The translations under genes were made by a program, and so were the position numbers. A stretch of DNA of 64,000 nucleotides from Variovorax gracilis (GTDB taxonomy: Bacteria > Pseudomonadota > Gammaproteobacteria > Burkholderiales > Burkholderiaceae_C), in assembly GCF_030317115.1 (NCBI RefSeq), contig NZ_JASZYF010000001.1, positions 1,054,001 through 1,118,000 of the forward strand, read 5' to 3'. The notes under the pieces were generated by a model. It had not been told where the DNA came from. It saw nothing but the letters and a program-made list of their open reading frames with translations, and ran no database searches. Positions 39,193 to 48,146 of the stretch are shown here, one piece after another; position 1 is the stretch's first letter; each line of letters starts with the position of its first letter.

Positions 39193-40068
39193 TCAGGCGG
39201 CGACAGCGCCTTGCACATGCGCGGAGAGCGCAGGCGCCATGACGGCGCGAAGCGCATGCTCCGCGCTCTCGATGGCCTTGGAGCGACGCGGCGCGGTCGT
39301 GCGCCAGGGCCAGCGGCCCATGTCGCCACCGATGCGCCTGAAGTCCACCGCGGCCGGGCTGGCCGGGAAGGCTTCGACCACGGTCTCGCCCAGCCGCCGT
39401 GCGTCCGCCAGATGCGGATCGGCGCGAACCCAACCGGCCGGCTCCAGCGACACCGCGAGATAGCGGCTGCCTGTGCTGGTGAGGTTGGTCGTGATCTTCT
39501 GCGCCTCTTCATCGCTGGAAACGCCGTTGACCAGGAAACGCAACTGCTTCAGGCCGTGCGCGTAGTGCAGCCGCTTGATGCCCGCATAGGCCGATGTGAT
39601 CGACGCGGCATTCGGCCGCAGCACGAGCACCAGTTCGTCCGCGGCCTGCGCCAGCGGCGAGAGGCGGCCTTCGCTGTCGAGCACGGCGTCGACGAGGATC
39701 ACGCCGCCATCGCACAGCAGGCGCGGATCGGTGTCCGCATGCGGCACGCCGGGCAGCGCCGGCAGTACGCCGACACCGCAACCAGCGCGCGCCACCGCGC
39801 CTTCGCGGGGCAGCCGTCCGTTGGCCACATCCGCCAGGCTGCCCAGCGGATCGATGTCCCAGATGGCGCACACCGAGTCCGCCGCCGGGCCATGCTCGTC
39901 GAGGAGCAGCACATCCTTGCCTTGATGCACCAGCGCCGCGCCGAGGTTCATCGCCGTGGTCGTCGCGCCGTCACCGCGGCCTACGCCGGCAACGGCGACG
40001 ATGCGCGTCGACGTGTGCGACAGCAGCCGCCGCAATCCGTCCGCCTGATCTGCAACCAGCTTGGTCAT
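39193..40068 (-). CDS. flhG: FlhG/FleN-type MinD-like protein with degenerate P-loop
   Basis: 291 residues; GAGGAGG precedes the ATG. Position between flhF and fliA, and a ParA/MinD-like fold (MNLGAALVHQGKDVLLLDEHG, GVILVDAVLD, LVLRPNAASITSAYAGIKRL), identify it as FlhG, which limits flagellar number by acting on FlhF. The deviant Walker A motif, normally GKGGVGKTT, reads GRGDGATTT (residues 30-38). Both lysines are missing: the signature one is Arg31 and the catalytic one is Thr36. ATP binding is therefore doubtful. The rest of the gene looks intact, so it is not an obvious pseudogene. Confidence 0.85.
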   Translation of the reverse strand: MTKLVADQADGLRRLLSHTSTRIVAVAGVGRGDGATTTAMNLGAALVHQGKDVLLLDEHGPAADSVCAIWDIDPLGSLADVANGRLPREGAVARAGCGVGVLPALPGVPHADTDPRLLCDGGVILVDAVLDSEGRLSPLAQAADELVLVLRPNAASITSAYAGIKRLHYAHGLKQLRFLVNGVSSDEEAQKITTNLTSTGSRYLAVSLEPAGWVRADPHLADARRLGETVVEAFPASPAAVDFRRIGGDMGRWPWRTTAPRRSKAIESAEHALRAVMAPALSAHVQGAVAA

Positions 40069-40078
40069 ACGCGCCTCC

Positions 40079-42634
40079 TCAATCCTGCTGCTCCAGGGCC
40101 TTGCGTGGCTGCTGCGTAGGCGCCGTCGATTCGGTGCCGAGCGCCTCCAGCAACAGGAAGAGCTTGCTCACGCCCACGTACAAGACGTTGCCGGTGAGAG
40201 GCCGGCTGGAACGCACGGGCCGCCCGGTCAACTGGTTCAGCAGCATGCGCGTGCGGTCGGCCCACTCGCCGTTGGACTGCAGCAGCCGCCACACGGTGGT
40301 AGTGACCTGGCCCGCGATCAGCAGGCGCTTCATCATGTTCGGATCGCCCAGCTCGCCCATCCCGCCCACGAGTTGCACGCCCTGCCGGATCAGGCGGAAG
40401 CATGGATCGGCCTCGGCGGCCCAACCCTGCCATTGCGCCAGCTGCCGCGCCGTGACCTGCATGCCGACGTTGGTCAGCAGATAGCCTTGCGCAAGAATCT
40501 TCTGGCTGCGCTCGTCCATCACGCGCGTGACCACACAGCGCAGTGCGGGCAGCGCGGCGTTCTCGGCGCCGGCCCGCAGGATGACCTCCGTATGCGCCTC
40601 GCATTGCACCGCCGGCTTGCCGCGGAACAGGACGGGATGCGTCTCGCCGAACTCGAAGTCCCTGCGCGCGAGCGCGCTCGATGCGCCGGTGTGCGGATCG
40701 ATGACGCCGGTCGAGCCCGGCGCGCGTGCCAGCCACTTCTGGCCTTGCGCCTGCCACTCGGACATGAACTCGATGGCGGGCAGCCGCGGCAGCACGTGCA
40801 CCAGCGACTTGCCGAAATCCTGCTGGCGCAGCCACTGCACTTGCCGCATGCCGGGCTTGCGCCGGGCATCGCCACCGCCGCGTGTCGCCGCCGTGGAAAG
40901 CCACTGGTTCGGCGCCGACAGCGGCGCGCCGCTGCGATCGGACAGCAGCAGGCTGCTCTGGCATTCGTAGGCATCGCCGCCTTCGTTGGAGCGCAAGCCG
41001 ACCTGGCCGCACAGCGCGAGCACGTGCTGTTCGCAGCCGGCCGCGATCTCGCTGCGGGCATGGACCATCAGGTCTTGCAACACGGCCTTGTGGCCAATGT
41101 CCTCGTCGCCCGCGTGGCGCCACAGCCGGCGTGCGCTTTCGAAGCCGATCTGCGCACCGGCGAGCGCACCGGCCGCGGTCGCCAGCTCCTGCGCATCGTG
41201 CGCCATGGCACGAATGAGGTTCTGGTACTGCGTGCGAAGCCGGTCGGCCTCGGCTTTCGCGTGGACGACCTGGGCCGACGGCGCGGCGCCCGCGGGCTCA
41301 TCCTGCATGTCGACCTCTGCCGGCACGAACAGCGGGTTGTGGCGGCGCGGCTGGAACACACTGTCCACCAGTTGTGCGCGATCGGCCAGCATCAGGTTCT
41401 CCGGCACCTTCTGTCCGCTGGAGATGTAGTGCACCGGCAGGCGATGGCGGATCACCGTGTCGATCAACGCGCCAGGATGGGTGGCCTCGTCGACCTTGGT
41501 GAAGATGCAGCCGGCGAGTTCGTTGCCTCCCCCGCCGTGGCGGTAGGCATGCACGACTTCGTTGAGCGTGTCGCCATGGCTGGTTGCGTTCAGCAGCAGC
41601 AGGCGCTTGACCGGGCGATGGCTGGTGCACAGCATCGCGATCTGGTCGGAGACCGCGCGGTCGCGCTGGCTCATGCCCACGGTGTCGATCAACACCATGT
41701 GCTTGTCGCGCAGGTCCTGCAGCACCAGGTGCAGATCGGCGGCATCCTTTACGGCGTAGACGGGCACGTTGAGGATCTGCCCGTAGATGCGCAGTTGCTC
41801 GTACGCGCCGATCCGGTAGCTGTCGGTGGTCACCAGCGCAAGCTTGTCGGCACCGAAGCGCATGACGCAGCGAGCAGCGAGCTTGGCGGTGGTGGTGGTC
41901 TTGCCGACGCCGGTCGGGCCCATCAGAGCGTAGACGCCGCCTTGCGCGAGCAGCGCGTCTTCATCCTCGTGCACCGGCACCGCGCGGATCAGCTCCGAGC
42001 GCGCGAAAGCCATGCCCTGCGCATAGGTCTGTCCGGTGGGCAGCTTCTCCAGCAGCGCCTTGGACAGCTTGGCGCTGAAGCCGGCGCCGAGCAGTGTGCG
42101 CAGCAGGCGCCCGCGCACGGGGTCCTGGCGCTGCTTGTCGTTCCACACGACGCTGGCAAGCTGCTCTTCGATCATGCCGCGCATCGAATGCAGTTCGTTC
42201 AGCACGGTGTCGGTGTGGGCTGCAGGTTCTGGCGCCGAAGATGCCGCGACGGGCTTCGCGGGGACGACCTGGGCGACCGGTGCGGCATGCGCCAGAGGTG
42301 CGACGGCGGTCACCGGTGCAAGGTGAGCCGCAGGCGCGGAGGGCGCCACGGGTACGACCGGCGCAGTCGGCACAACTGCGGCAACAGGCATCGCCGGTGC
42401 AAGCGGTGCAACCGGCCGTGCCGGCACGACCGGCGTCATCGGCTCGGCGCTCTTGAGCGTCTGCGCCACGTCGCCTTCGGCCATCGCCACGATCTCCACG
42501 CCATCCGCGAGTGCCCGGTTGGTCAGCACGATGGCTTCGGCACCCAGGGCCTCGCGGACGAGGCGCAGGGCTTCGCGGCTGGTGGCCGCGACGAATTTGC
42601 GGGCCGTGGTCCGCACGTCTGTAGAAATGCTCAA
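40079..42634 (-). CDS. flhF: FlhF SRP-type GTPase fused to a transposase-like C-terminal domain
   Basis: 851 residues against about 370-500 for a typical FlhF. FlhF targets the first flagellar components to the membrane and sets flagellar site and number. Residues 1-62 are the B domain; 66-142 a Pro/Ala/Val linker; 145-430 the NG domain. GTPase motifs are intact: GPTGVGKTTT (239-248), DSYRIGAYEQL (271-281), DTVGMSQRD (317-325), TKVDEA (379-384) and SSGQ (405-408). Residues about 455-838 have no place in normal FlhF and resemble Tn5/IS4-type transposases (separate entry). Translation starts at TTG 42634, overlapping the flhA TGA by 4 bases, with GGAGGA upstream. Confidence 0.93.
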   Translation of the reverse strand: MSISTDVRTTARKFVAATSREALRLVREALGAEAIVLTNRALADGVEIVAMAEGDVAQTLKSAEPMTPVVPARPVAPLAPAMPVAAVVPTAPVVPVAPSAPAAHLAPVTAVAPLAHAAPVAQVVPAKPVAASSAPEPAAHTDTVLNELHSMRGMIEEQLASVVWNDKQRQDPVRGRLLRTLLGAGFSAKLSKALLEKLPTGQTYAQGMAFARSELIRAVPVHEDEDALLAQGGVYALMGPTGVGKTTTTAKLAARCVMRFGADKLALVTTDSYRIGAYEQLRIYGQILNVPVYAVKDAADLHLVLQDLRDKHMVLIDTVGMSQRDRAVSDQIAMLCTSHRPVKRLLLLNATSHGDTLNEVVHAYRHGGGGNELAGCIFTKVDEATHPGALIDTVIRHRLPVHYISSGQKVPENLMLADRAQLVDSVFQPRRHNPLFVPAEVDMQDEPAGAAPSAQVVHAKAEADRLRTQYQNLIRAMAHDAQELATAAGALAGAQIGFESARRLWRHAGDEDIGHKAVLQDLMVHARSEIAAGCEQHVLALCGQVGLRSNEGGDAYECQSSLLLSDRSGAPLSAPNQWLSTAATRGGGDARRKPGMRQVQWLRQQDFGKSLVHVLPRLPAIEFMSEWQAQGQKWLARAPGSTGVIDPHTGASSALARRDFEFGETHPVLFRGKPAVQCEAHTEVILRAGAENAALPALRCVVTRVMDERSQKILAQGYLLTNVGMQVTARQLAQWQGWAAEADPCFRLIRQGVQLVGGMGELGDPNMMKRLLIAGQVTTTVWRLLQSNGEWADRTRMLLNQLTGRPVRSSRPLTGNVLYVGVSKLFLLLEALGTESTAPTQQPRKALEQQD
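40121..41272 (-). other. Domesticated, catalytically dead transposase-like domain within flhF
   Basis: FlhF residues about 455-838. In order they show a Tn5-like region SARRLWRHAGDEDI ... HALCG-type strand where an Asp-Thr-Thr-Glu motif would sit (here ALCGQVGLRS), then [20 protein letters not shown]. The next block, LVHVLPRLPAIEFMSEWQAQ with GQKWLARAPG, is where transposases have DREAD followed by a helix and LVRA. VVTRVMDERSQKILAQGYLL then TNVGMQVTARQLAQW and EADPCFRLIR (741-750) match the LLTN ... WRWRIE-FFKLLK segment, with the acidic residue now Asp743 and lysine now Arg. The end MMKRLLIAGQVTTTVWRLLQ matches the helical tail. The comparison is from memory of family patterns, not an alignment. 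Confidence 0.7.
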
Positions 42635-44727
42635 ACTCTTCCTCCGATGGTGGCGGTGATCTTGATGTTGCGAGAGTCAGGGATCTCCGCGTGGGAGAGC
42701 ACCTTGAGTTGCGGCAGGCTGCGCCGCAGGAAGCGCGACAGCAGCACGCGCAGCGCGTGCTGGACGACCAGCACGGGCGCGAGCCCCATCTGCTCCTGCC
42801 GCGCAATGGCGGCCTGCGTCTGGCGCAGCAGGCTGTCGGCCAGGCCGGGCTCGATGCCGCTGCTGTTGGTCATGGCCTGCTGCAGCACGCTGTCGAGCGA
42901 GCCATCGAGCCCGATGACCTGCAGTTCGGAAGCGCCCGGGAAGAGCTGCTGCGTGATCGCGCGGCCGAGGGCCAGGCGCGCCAGCGTGGTCAGCTCCGTG
43001 GCGTCCTTGATGGTCGGCGCGTGCTCGGCCATCACGTCGAGAATGGTCCGCATGTCGCGGATCGAGACCTCTTCGTCCAGCAGGTTCTGCAGCACCTTGT
43101 GCAGTGTGCTGAGCGACACGACCTTCGGCACCAGGTCCTCGGTGAGCTTCGGCGCGGTCTTGGCTATCTGGTCGAGCAGTTGCTGGACTTCCTGGCGCCC
43201 GAGCAGTTCGGCGGCGTGGGTCTGGATCAGGTGGTTCAGGTGCGTCGCCATCACCGTGCAGGCATCGACCACCGTGTAGCCGTAGATCTGTGCCTGCTGG
43301 CGCATGCTGCCGTCGATCCAGACGGCGGGCAGCCCGAAGGCCGGGTCCTGCGTCGGCGTGCCGGGCAAGGTGCCTGAAACCTGGCCGGGGTTGATCGCCA
43401 TCCACTGGTTCGGGAAGGCTTCGCCGCGTCCGATCTCCACGCCCTTCAGGCTGACGATATAGGCGTTGGGCTTGATTTCCAGGTTGTCGCGGATGTGGAC
43501 CACCGGGACCAGGAAGCCGATGTCCTGCGCGATCTTCTTGCGAATGCTCTTGATGCGGCCCAGCAGTTCGCCCTGCTGCGACTGGTCCACCAGCGGAATG
43601 AGCCGGTAGCCGACTTCCATGCCCAGCGGATCGACCAGCGCGATGTCGTCCCAGGTGGCTTCCGCCGTCTCGGGGGCCGGCACCGCGGCGGCTTTCGCGG
43701 CGGCTTCCTGCGCCGCTGCGGCCTCTTGCGGCTTGCGCTTGAGCAGGCCGCGGCCCAGCCAGACCAGGCCGCCCGCGATCAGCAGGAAAGCCAGGTTCGG
43801 CATGCCCGGGATCATGCCCATCAGGCCGATGATGCCGGCCGTCAGGAACATCACTTGCGGGTTGGAGAAGAGCTGGCCCGTGAGTTGGCGACCCACGTCT
43901 TCGTCGGTCGCCACGCGCGAGACGATGACGCCGGCCGCCGTAGAGATCACTAGCGCTGGGATCTGCGCGACCAGGCCGTCGCCGATGGCGAGCAGCGTGT
44001 AGGTCTTGCCCGCCGTCGAGAAATCCAGCCCGTGCTGGACCACGCCGACCACAAGGCCGCCGATGATGTTGATGACCATGATCAGCAGGCCCGCCACCGC
44101 GTCTCCGCGCACGAACTTGCTGGCGCCGTCCATGGAACCGTAGAAGTCGGCTTCCTGCGCGACCTCGGTGCGGCGCTTGCGCGCGACGTCCTCGCCGATC
44201 AGTCCGGCATTCAGGTCGGCGTCGATCGCCATCTGCTTGCCGGGCATCGCATCGAGCATGAAGCGCGCGCCGACCTCGGCGATGCGCCCCGCGCCCTTGG
44301 TGATCACCATGAAGTTGATGAGCACGAGGATGATGAACACCATCACGCCCACTGCGAAGTTGCCGCCGACGAGGAAGTGACCGAAGGCCTCGATCACCTT
44401 GCCCGCCGCGTCGGGCCCGGTGTGGCCGTGCATCAGCACCACGCGCGTGGAAGCCACGTTGAGCGACAGGCGCAGCAAGGTCGAGAACAGCAGCACCGCC
44501 GGGAAGGCGGCGAAGTCCAGCGCCTTCATGGTGTACATGCTCACCAGCAGCACCATCACCGACATCGCGATGTTGAAGGTGAACAGCAGGTCCAGCAGGA
44601 AGGGCGGCAGCGGCAGCACCATCATGCTCAGGATCATGATGATGAGGATCGGCCCCGCCAGTCCCTTGAACTGGGAGCCGGAGAAGAATTGCGTCGGTGA
44701 ACGCATCAGGCTTGCAAGGGAGTTCAT
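42631..44727 (-). CDS. flhA: Flagellar export apparatus protein FlhA
   Basis: 698 residues, the standard length. The N-terminal half has about eight helices (from 22 to about 330) and contains the FHIPEP signature region KGAGRIAEVGARFMLDAMPGK near 145. The C-terminal half is the cytosolic nonameric ring domain that docks chaperone-substrate complexes. FlhA couples proton flow to export with FlhB. ATG overlaps the flhB stop by 4 bases (ATGA), and its own stop overlaps flhF by 4. Confidence 0.97.
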   Translation of the reverse strand: MNSLASLMRSPTQFFSGSQFKGLAGPILIIMILSMMVLPLPPFLLDLLFTFNIAMSVMVLLVSMYTMKALDFAAFPAVLLFSTLLRLSLNVASTRVVLMHGHTGPDAAGKVIEAFGHFLVGGNFAVGVMVFIILVLINFMVITKGAGRIAEVGARFMLDAMPGKQMAIDADLNAGLIGEDVARKRRTEVAQEADFYGSMDGASKFVRGDAVAGLLIMVINIIGGLVVGVVQHGLDFSTAGKTYTLLAIGDGLVAQIPALVISTAAGVIVSRVATDEDVGRQLTGQLFSNPQVMFLTAGIIGLMGMIPGMPNLAFLLIAGGLVWLGRGLLKRKPQEAAAAQEAAAKAAAVPAPETAEATWDDIALVDPLGMEVGYRLIPLVDQSQQGELLGRIKSIRKKIAQDIGFLVPVVHIRDNLEIKPNAYIVSLKGVEIGRGEAFPNQWMAINPGQVSGTLPGTPTQDPAFGLPAVWIDGSMRQQAQIYGYTVVDACTVMATHLNHLIQTHAAELLGRQEVQQLLDQIAKTAPKLTEDLVPKVVSLSTLHKVLQNLLDEEVSIRDMRTILDVMAEHAPTIKDATELTTLARLALGRAITQQLFPGASELQVIGLDGSLDSVLQQAMTNSSGIEPGLADSLLRQTQAAIARQEQMGLAPVLVVQHALRVLLSRFLRRSLPQLKVLSHAEIPDSRNIKITATIGGRV

Positions 44728-45866
44728 GCGGACTTCAGGGAATATTCGAGCGCCTCGGGGATGGGCAGGTCCTTGGGCATGCGCGGCTCATCGCCGCCTT
44801 CGTCCTTCCAGCGCTTGAGCTGGTAGACCCACGCGAGCACCTCGGCCACCGCGGTGTAGAGGCCCGACGGGATTTCCTCGCCAAGCTTCGTGTGCTTGTA
44901 GAGCGCACGCGTAAGCGGCGGCGCCTCGAGGATCGCGACCTTGTTGGCCACGGCGATCTCGCGGATGCGCTGCGCCACCAGGTCAGTGCCCTTGGCCACC
45001 ACGCGCGGAGCGCGCATGTCGCTGTCCACGTACTTCAGCGCCACCGCGAAGTGGGTGGGGTTCGTCACCACGATGTCGGCCTTGGGGATCTCGGCCATCA
45101 TCCGGCGCTTGGCCATCGCCTGCTGCTGGCGGCGGATCTGCGCCTTGATGTGCGGATCGCCTTCGCTTTCCTTGTGCTCCTGGCGCACGTCCTCGCGCGA
45201 CATGCGCAGCTTCTTGTAGTAGCTCCACAGTTGCCAGGGCACATCGATCAAGGCCACCAGCAGCAGAGCCGCCGCGATCAGCGCGCAGTCGCGGCCGACG
45301 AGCATGATGGTCTGTGGCAGCGCGGCGCTCACCGGCAGCGCCATGAGCTGCATGATGCCTTCGAGGTTGTTCGAAATGACGAGGTAGGCCACGCCGCCGA
45401 TCAGCGCGGACTTCGCCAGTGCCTTGATCAGCTCAGCCAGCGACTGAGTCGAGAACATGCGGGCGATGCCCGCGAAGGGTTCGAGCTTGCCGAAGTTGGG
45501 CGAAACGGCCTTTCCCGAGAACAGCCAGCCGCCGAGCATCAGCGGCGCAACCACCGCGGCCACCACCATCATCGCGAAGAAGGGTGCGATGGCCATGAGC
45601 GTATGGAGCGCCATGGCGCCGGTCTGGGCCATCATCTGCGACGGCTCGAAGACCGCGGAACGCTCGAAGTGCAGGCCGCGCCGCATGGCGGCGCTCATCG
45701 TGCTGCCGAGGGACTGGGCCGTGAACCACAAGCCGCCGATGGCGGTGCCCAGCATCACCAGTGTGGTCAGCTCGCGCGAGCGGGCCACGTTGCCTTCTTC
45801 GCGCGCCTTTTCAAGGCGTCGCTCAGAGGCGGGTTCCGTTTTTTCGAGATCGCTTTCCTCAGCCAT
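44724..45866 (-). CDS. flhB: Flagellar export switch protein FlhB
   Basis: 380 residues with four helices between about 35 and 210 and a cytosolic C-domain. The autocleavage motif NPTH is present in DIVVTNPTHFAVALKY near 268. FlhB changes export specificity from rod/hook to filament proteins after cleavage. GGAG precedes the ATG. It heads the flhB-flhA-flhF-flhG-fliA run, and a C-domain-only paralogue lies at 56545. Confidence 0.97.
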   Translation of the reverse strand: MAEESDLEKTEPASERRLEKAREEGNVARSRELTTLVMLGTAIGGLWFTAQSLGSTMSAAMRRGLHFERSAVFEPSQMMAQTGAMALHTLMAIAPFFAMMVVAAVVAPLMLGGWLFSGKAVSPNFGKLEPFAGIARMFSTQSLAELIKALAKSALIGGVAYLVISNNLEGIMQLMALPVSAALPQTIMLVGRDCALIAAALLLVALIDVPWQLWSYYKKLRMSREDVRQEHKESEGDPHIKAQIRRQQQAMAKRRMMAEIPKADIVVTNPTHFAVALKYVDSDMRAPRVVAKGTDLVAQRIREIAVANKVAILEAPPLTRALYKHTKLGEEIPSGLYTAVAEVLAWVYQLKRWKDEGGDEPRMPKDLPIPEALEYSLKSA

Positions 45867-45995
45867 TCATGCTCCAGGAGCATCGGCGAAGGACGCCTGC
45901 TCATGACTGATTATTGGTTTCGGGGGGCTGGAACAATCGGCCGATCAAGACCGATATCGCCCTCCTTCTCACCCAATAGGAGCGACTCGAAAGTC

Positions 45996-46634
45996 CTAGA
46001 AACCCAGGCTGGCGAGCAGGTCGTCGACCTGTGACTGATCCGTCACGGCCTCGGGATTGCCGGGGACGATCTGCGGACCGTTCATGAGGTTGCTGCTGCT
46101 GATTTCCTGCCGCTTCTCGGCCGGCGAGTTGTCGATCAGCACCTGAAGGAGCTGCGTCTCGACCTCGTTGACCACTTCCATCATCTTCTTGATGACCTGG
46201 CCGGTCAGGTCCTGGAAATCCTGCGCCATGAGGATCTCCATCAACTGGGAGTTGATGGCGCCCGCCTTCTCCGGAACGTCCTTCAGGTATCCGCGGGTGT
46301 CCATCACCAGTTCGCGCGCATGGTTCAGCTCGATCGGGTTCGCGAACCATTCGTCCCACCGCCGGCTCAGCCCCTTGGCATCGGTCGCGAGCCCTTCCTG
46401 CAGCGGCTGTGCGACATCGATGGCGTTGAGTGCGCGATGCGCCGCGCGCTCGGTGGTCTCGGCGACGTAGTTCAGCCGGTCGCGCGCTCCCGGGATGGCC
46501 TGGGCGGCCTTCTCGACCTGCTTGTCCAGGCCCAGCTCGCGCATGCCTTCGCGCAATTGACGCGTCAACTGCCCGATGCGGCCCAGCAACTGTTCAGCGG
46601 TGTCCCCCTGTTCGGCGTCGATCGCGTCCTTCAT
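45996..46634 (-). CDS. cheZ: CheY-P phosphatase CheZ
   Basis: 212 residues, a long helical hairpin protein that dephosphorylates CheY-P. The catalytic segment AQDFQDLTGQVIKKMM has Asp142 and Gln146, equivalent to E. coli Asp143 and Gln147. The C-terminal peptide QSQVDDLLASLGF matches the CheY-binding tail. It starts 1 base after cheY. Downstream, about 130 bases separate it from flhB. Confidence 0.95.
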   Translation of the reverse strand: MKDAIDAEQGDTAEQLLGRIGQLTRQLREGMRELGLDKQVEKAAQAIPGARDRLNYVAETTERAAHRALNAIDVAQPLQEGLATDAKGLSRRWDEWFANPIELNHARELVMDTRGYLKDVPEKAGAINSQLMEILMAQDFQDLTGQVIKKMMEVVNEVETQLLQVLIDNSPAEKRQEISSSNLMNGPQIVPGNPEAVTDQSQVDDLLASLGF

Positions 46635-46635
46635 G

Positions 46636-47034
46636 TCAGGCCACCTCTTTGGCTAGTTTCTCGAAGATCTTGGTGATCTTCTCCTCGAGCGTCGCGGCGG
46701 TGAACGGCTTGACCACATAGCCGTTTGCGCCTGCTTGCGCTGCGGCAACGATGTTCTCCTTCTTGGCCTCGGCCGTCACCATCAGCACCGGCAGCTTGCG
46801 CAGCTCCGGGTCGGCGCGGATGGTCTGCAGCATGGTCAGTCCGTCCATGTTGGGCATGTTCCAGTCCGAGACCACGAAGCCGAAGTTGCCGCCTCGCAGC
46901 TTCTCGATGCCGGCCGCGCCGTCCTCGGCCTCGTCGACATTGAGGAACTCGAGTTCCTTCAGAAGGTTGCGCACGATGCGGCGCATGGTCGGGAAGTCGT
47001 CCACAACCAAAATCTTGATGCTCTTGTCGATCAC
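46636..47034 (-). CDS. cheY: Chemotaxis response regulator CheY
   Basis: 132 residues from a GTG at 47034 (GAGAG upstream). Numbering agrees with E. coli CheY: Asp12, Asp13, phospho-acceptor Asp57 in VVSDWNMPN, Thr87 and Lys109. CheY-P binds the flagellar motor switch to reverse rotation. It lies between cheB and cheZ. Confidence 0.96.
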   Translation of the reverse strand: MIDKSIKILVVDDFPTMRRIVRNLLKELEFLNVDEAEDGAAGIEKLRGGNFGFVVSDWNMPNMDGLTMLQTIRADPELRKLPVLMVTAEAKKENIVAAAQAGANGYVVKPFTAATLEEKITKIFEKLAKEVA

Positions 47035-47060
47035 GATATCTCTCACTCCAAACAGTTCGT

Positions 47061-48146
47061 TCAAACCCGGTTCGTCCGCGCACCGAATGTGCGGAGATGG
47101 GCCAGCACGCGCCGGCTCATCTCTCCCAACGGCGCCACCTCGTCGGCAGCGCCCAATGCGATCGCTTCCTTCGGCATGCCGAAGACCACGCAACTCGCCT
47201 CGTCCTGCGCCAGCGTGAAGGCGCCGGCCTTCCTCATCCTCAGCAGGCCTTCGGCGCCGTCCTTGCCCATGCCCGTAAGAATCATTCCGATGGCGTTCTT
47301 GCCGGCATGTCGCGCCGCCGAATCGAACAGCACGTCGATCGACGGGCGATGCCGGTTCACAGGCGGCTCCTGGTCCAGTTGCGCCACGTAGTTGGCCCCG
47401 CTGCGGGCGAGCGAGAGGTGGAAGGCGCCCGGCGCGATGTAGGCGTAGCCTGGCAGCACGCGCTCGCCGTGCTCGGCCTCCTTGACGGTGATGCGGCAGA
47501 GACCGTCGAGCCGCTGCGCAAAGGACTTCGTGAAACCCGCCGGCATGTGCTGTGCGATCAGGACGGCCGGGCAGTCCGGCGGCAAGGGCTGCAGCACCTC
47601 GCGGATGGCTTCGGTGCCGCCCGTGGAGGCGCCGATGATGATGAGCTTCTCGGTACTCAGCAGCGGGCTGCGCAACAGCGCTTCCGGCGGCGCATCCACC
47701 GGCACCTTTGCGGCGGCGGTGGCGCGCGAAGGCAACAGCCGGGCAGCGGACGCCGTGCGGATCTTTCCGGTGATCAGCTCCGTGTAGTTGAGCAGGCCGT
47801 CGCGCACGCCGAGCCGCGGCTTGGTCACGAAGTCGATGGCGCCCAGCTCCAGCGCGCGCAGGGCGATCTCGGAGCCGCGTTCGGTCAGCGAGGACACCAT
47901 GACCACGGGCATGGGCCGCAGGCGCATGAGCTTCTCGAGGAATTCAAGCCCGTCCATGCGCGGCATCTCGACATCGAGGGTCAGCACGTCGGGGTTCGTG
48001 ACCTTGATCAGGTCGCGCGCCACCAGCGGGTCCGCCGCAGTGCCGACCACCGTCATGTCGGGCTGGCTGTTGATGATTTCGGTCATCACGCTGCGTATCA
48101 GCGCCGAATCGTCGACACACAGCACCTTGATCTTGTTCGCGCTCAC
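47061..48146 (-). CDS. cheB: Chemotaxis glutamate methylesterase/deamidase CheB
   Basis: 361 residues from a GTG at 48146 with AAGGAAG upstream. The receiver domain has Asp58 in [12 protein letters not shown]. The methylesterase domain begins near 165 with the nucleophile Ser174 in [11 protein letters not shown], His200 in IAQHMP and a late Asp in [11 protein letters not shown]. It removes methyl groups added by CheR to receptors. The start overlaps the cheD stop by 4 bases (GTGA). Confidence 0.96.
   Translation of the reverse strand: MSANKIKVLCVDDSALIRSVMTEIINSQPDMTVVGTAADPLVARDLIKVTNPDVLTLDVEMPRMDGLEFLEKLMRLRPMPVVMVSSLTERGSEIALRALELGAIDFVTKPRLGVRDGLLNYTELITGKIRTASAARLLPSRATAAAKVPVDAPPEALLRSPLLSTEKLIIIGASTGGTEAIREVLQPLPPDCPAVLIAQHMPAGFTKSFAQRLDGLCRITVKEAEHGERVLPGYAYIAPGAFHLSLARSGANYVAQLDQEPPVNRHRPSIDVLFDSAARHAGKNAIGMILTGMGKDGAEGLLRMRKAGAFTLAQDEASCVVFGMPKEAIALGAADEVAPLGEMSRRVLAHLRTFGARTNRV

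Noticed and set aside
40121..41272. An inserted IS element inside flhF
   Set aside because: No terminal inverted repeats, target duplication or separate start/stop are visible, and the frame runs through; a domesticated domain explains the sequence better.
42220..42440. Imperfect GC-rich repeats that could suggest a CRISPR-like array
   Set aside because: They encode the Pro/Ala/Val linker of FlhF in frame; spacing and sequence are irregular.
40061..43279. Very long plus-strand open frame antisense to flhF and flhA
   Set aside because: It mirrors real codon bias of flhF/flhA, has no recognisable domain and is rich in Arg, His, Ala and Gln as GC-rich shadows are.
45867..45995. Sigma-28 promoter before flhB (GCCGATTG on the minus strand)
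   Set aside because: The -10 has mismatches and no TAAA-type -35 lies 11 bases upstream.
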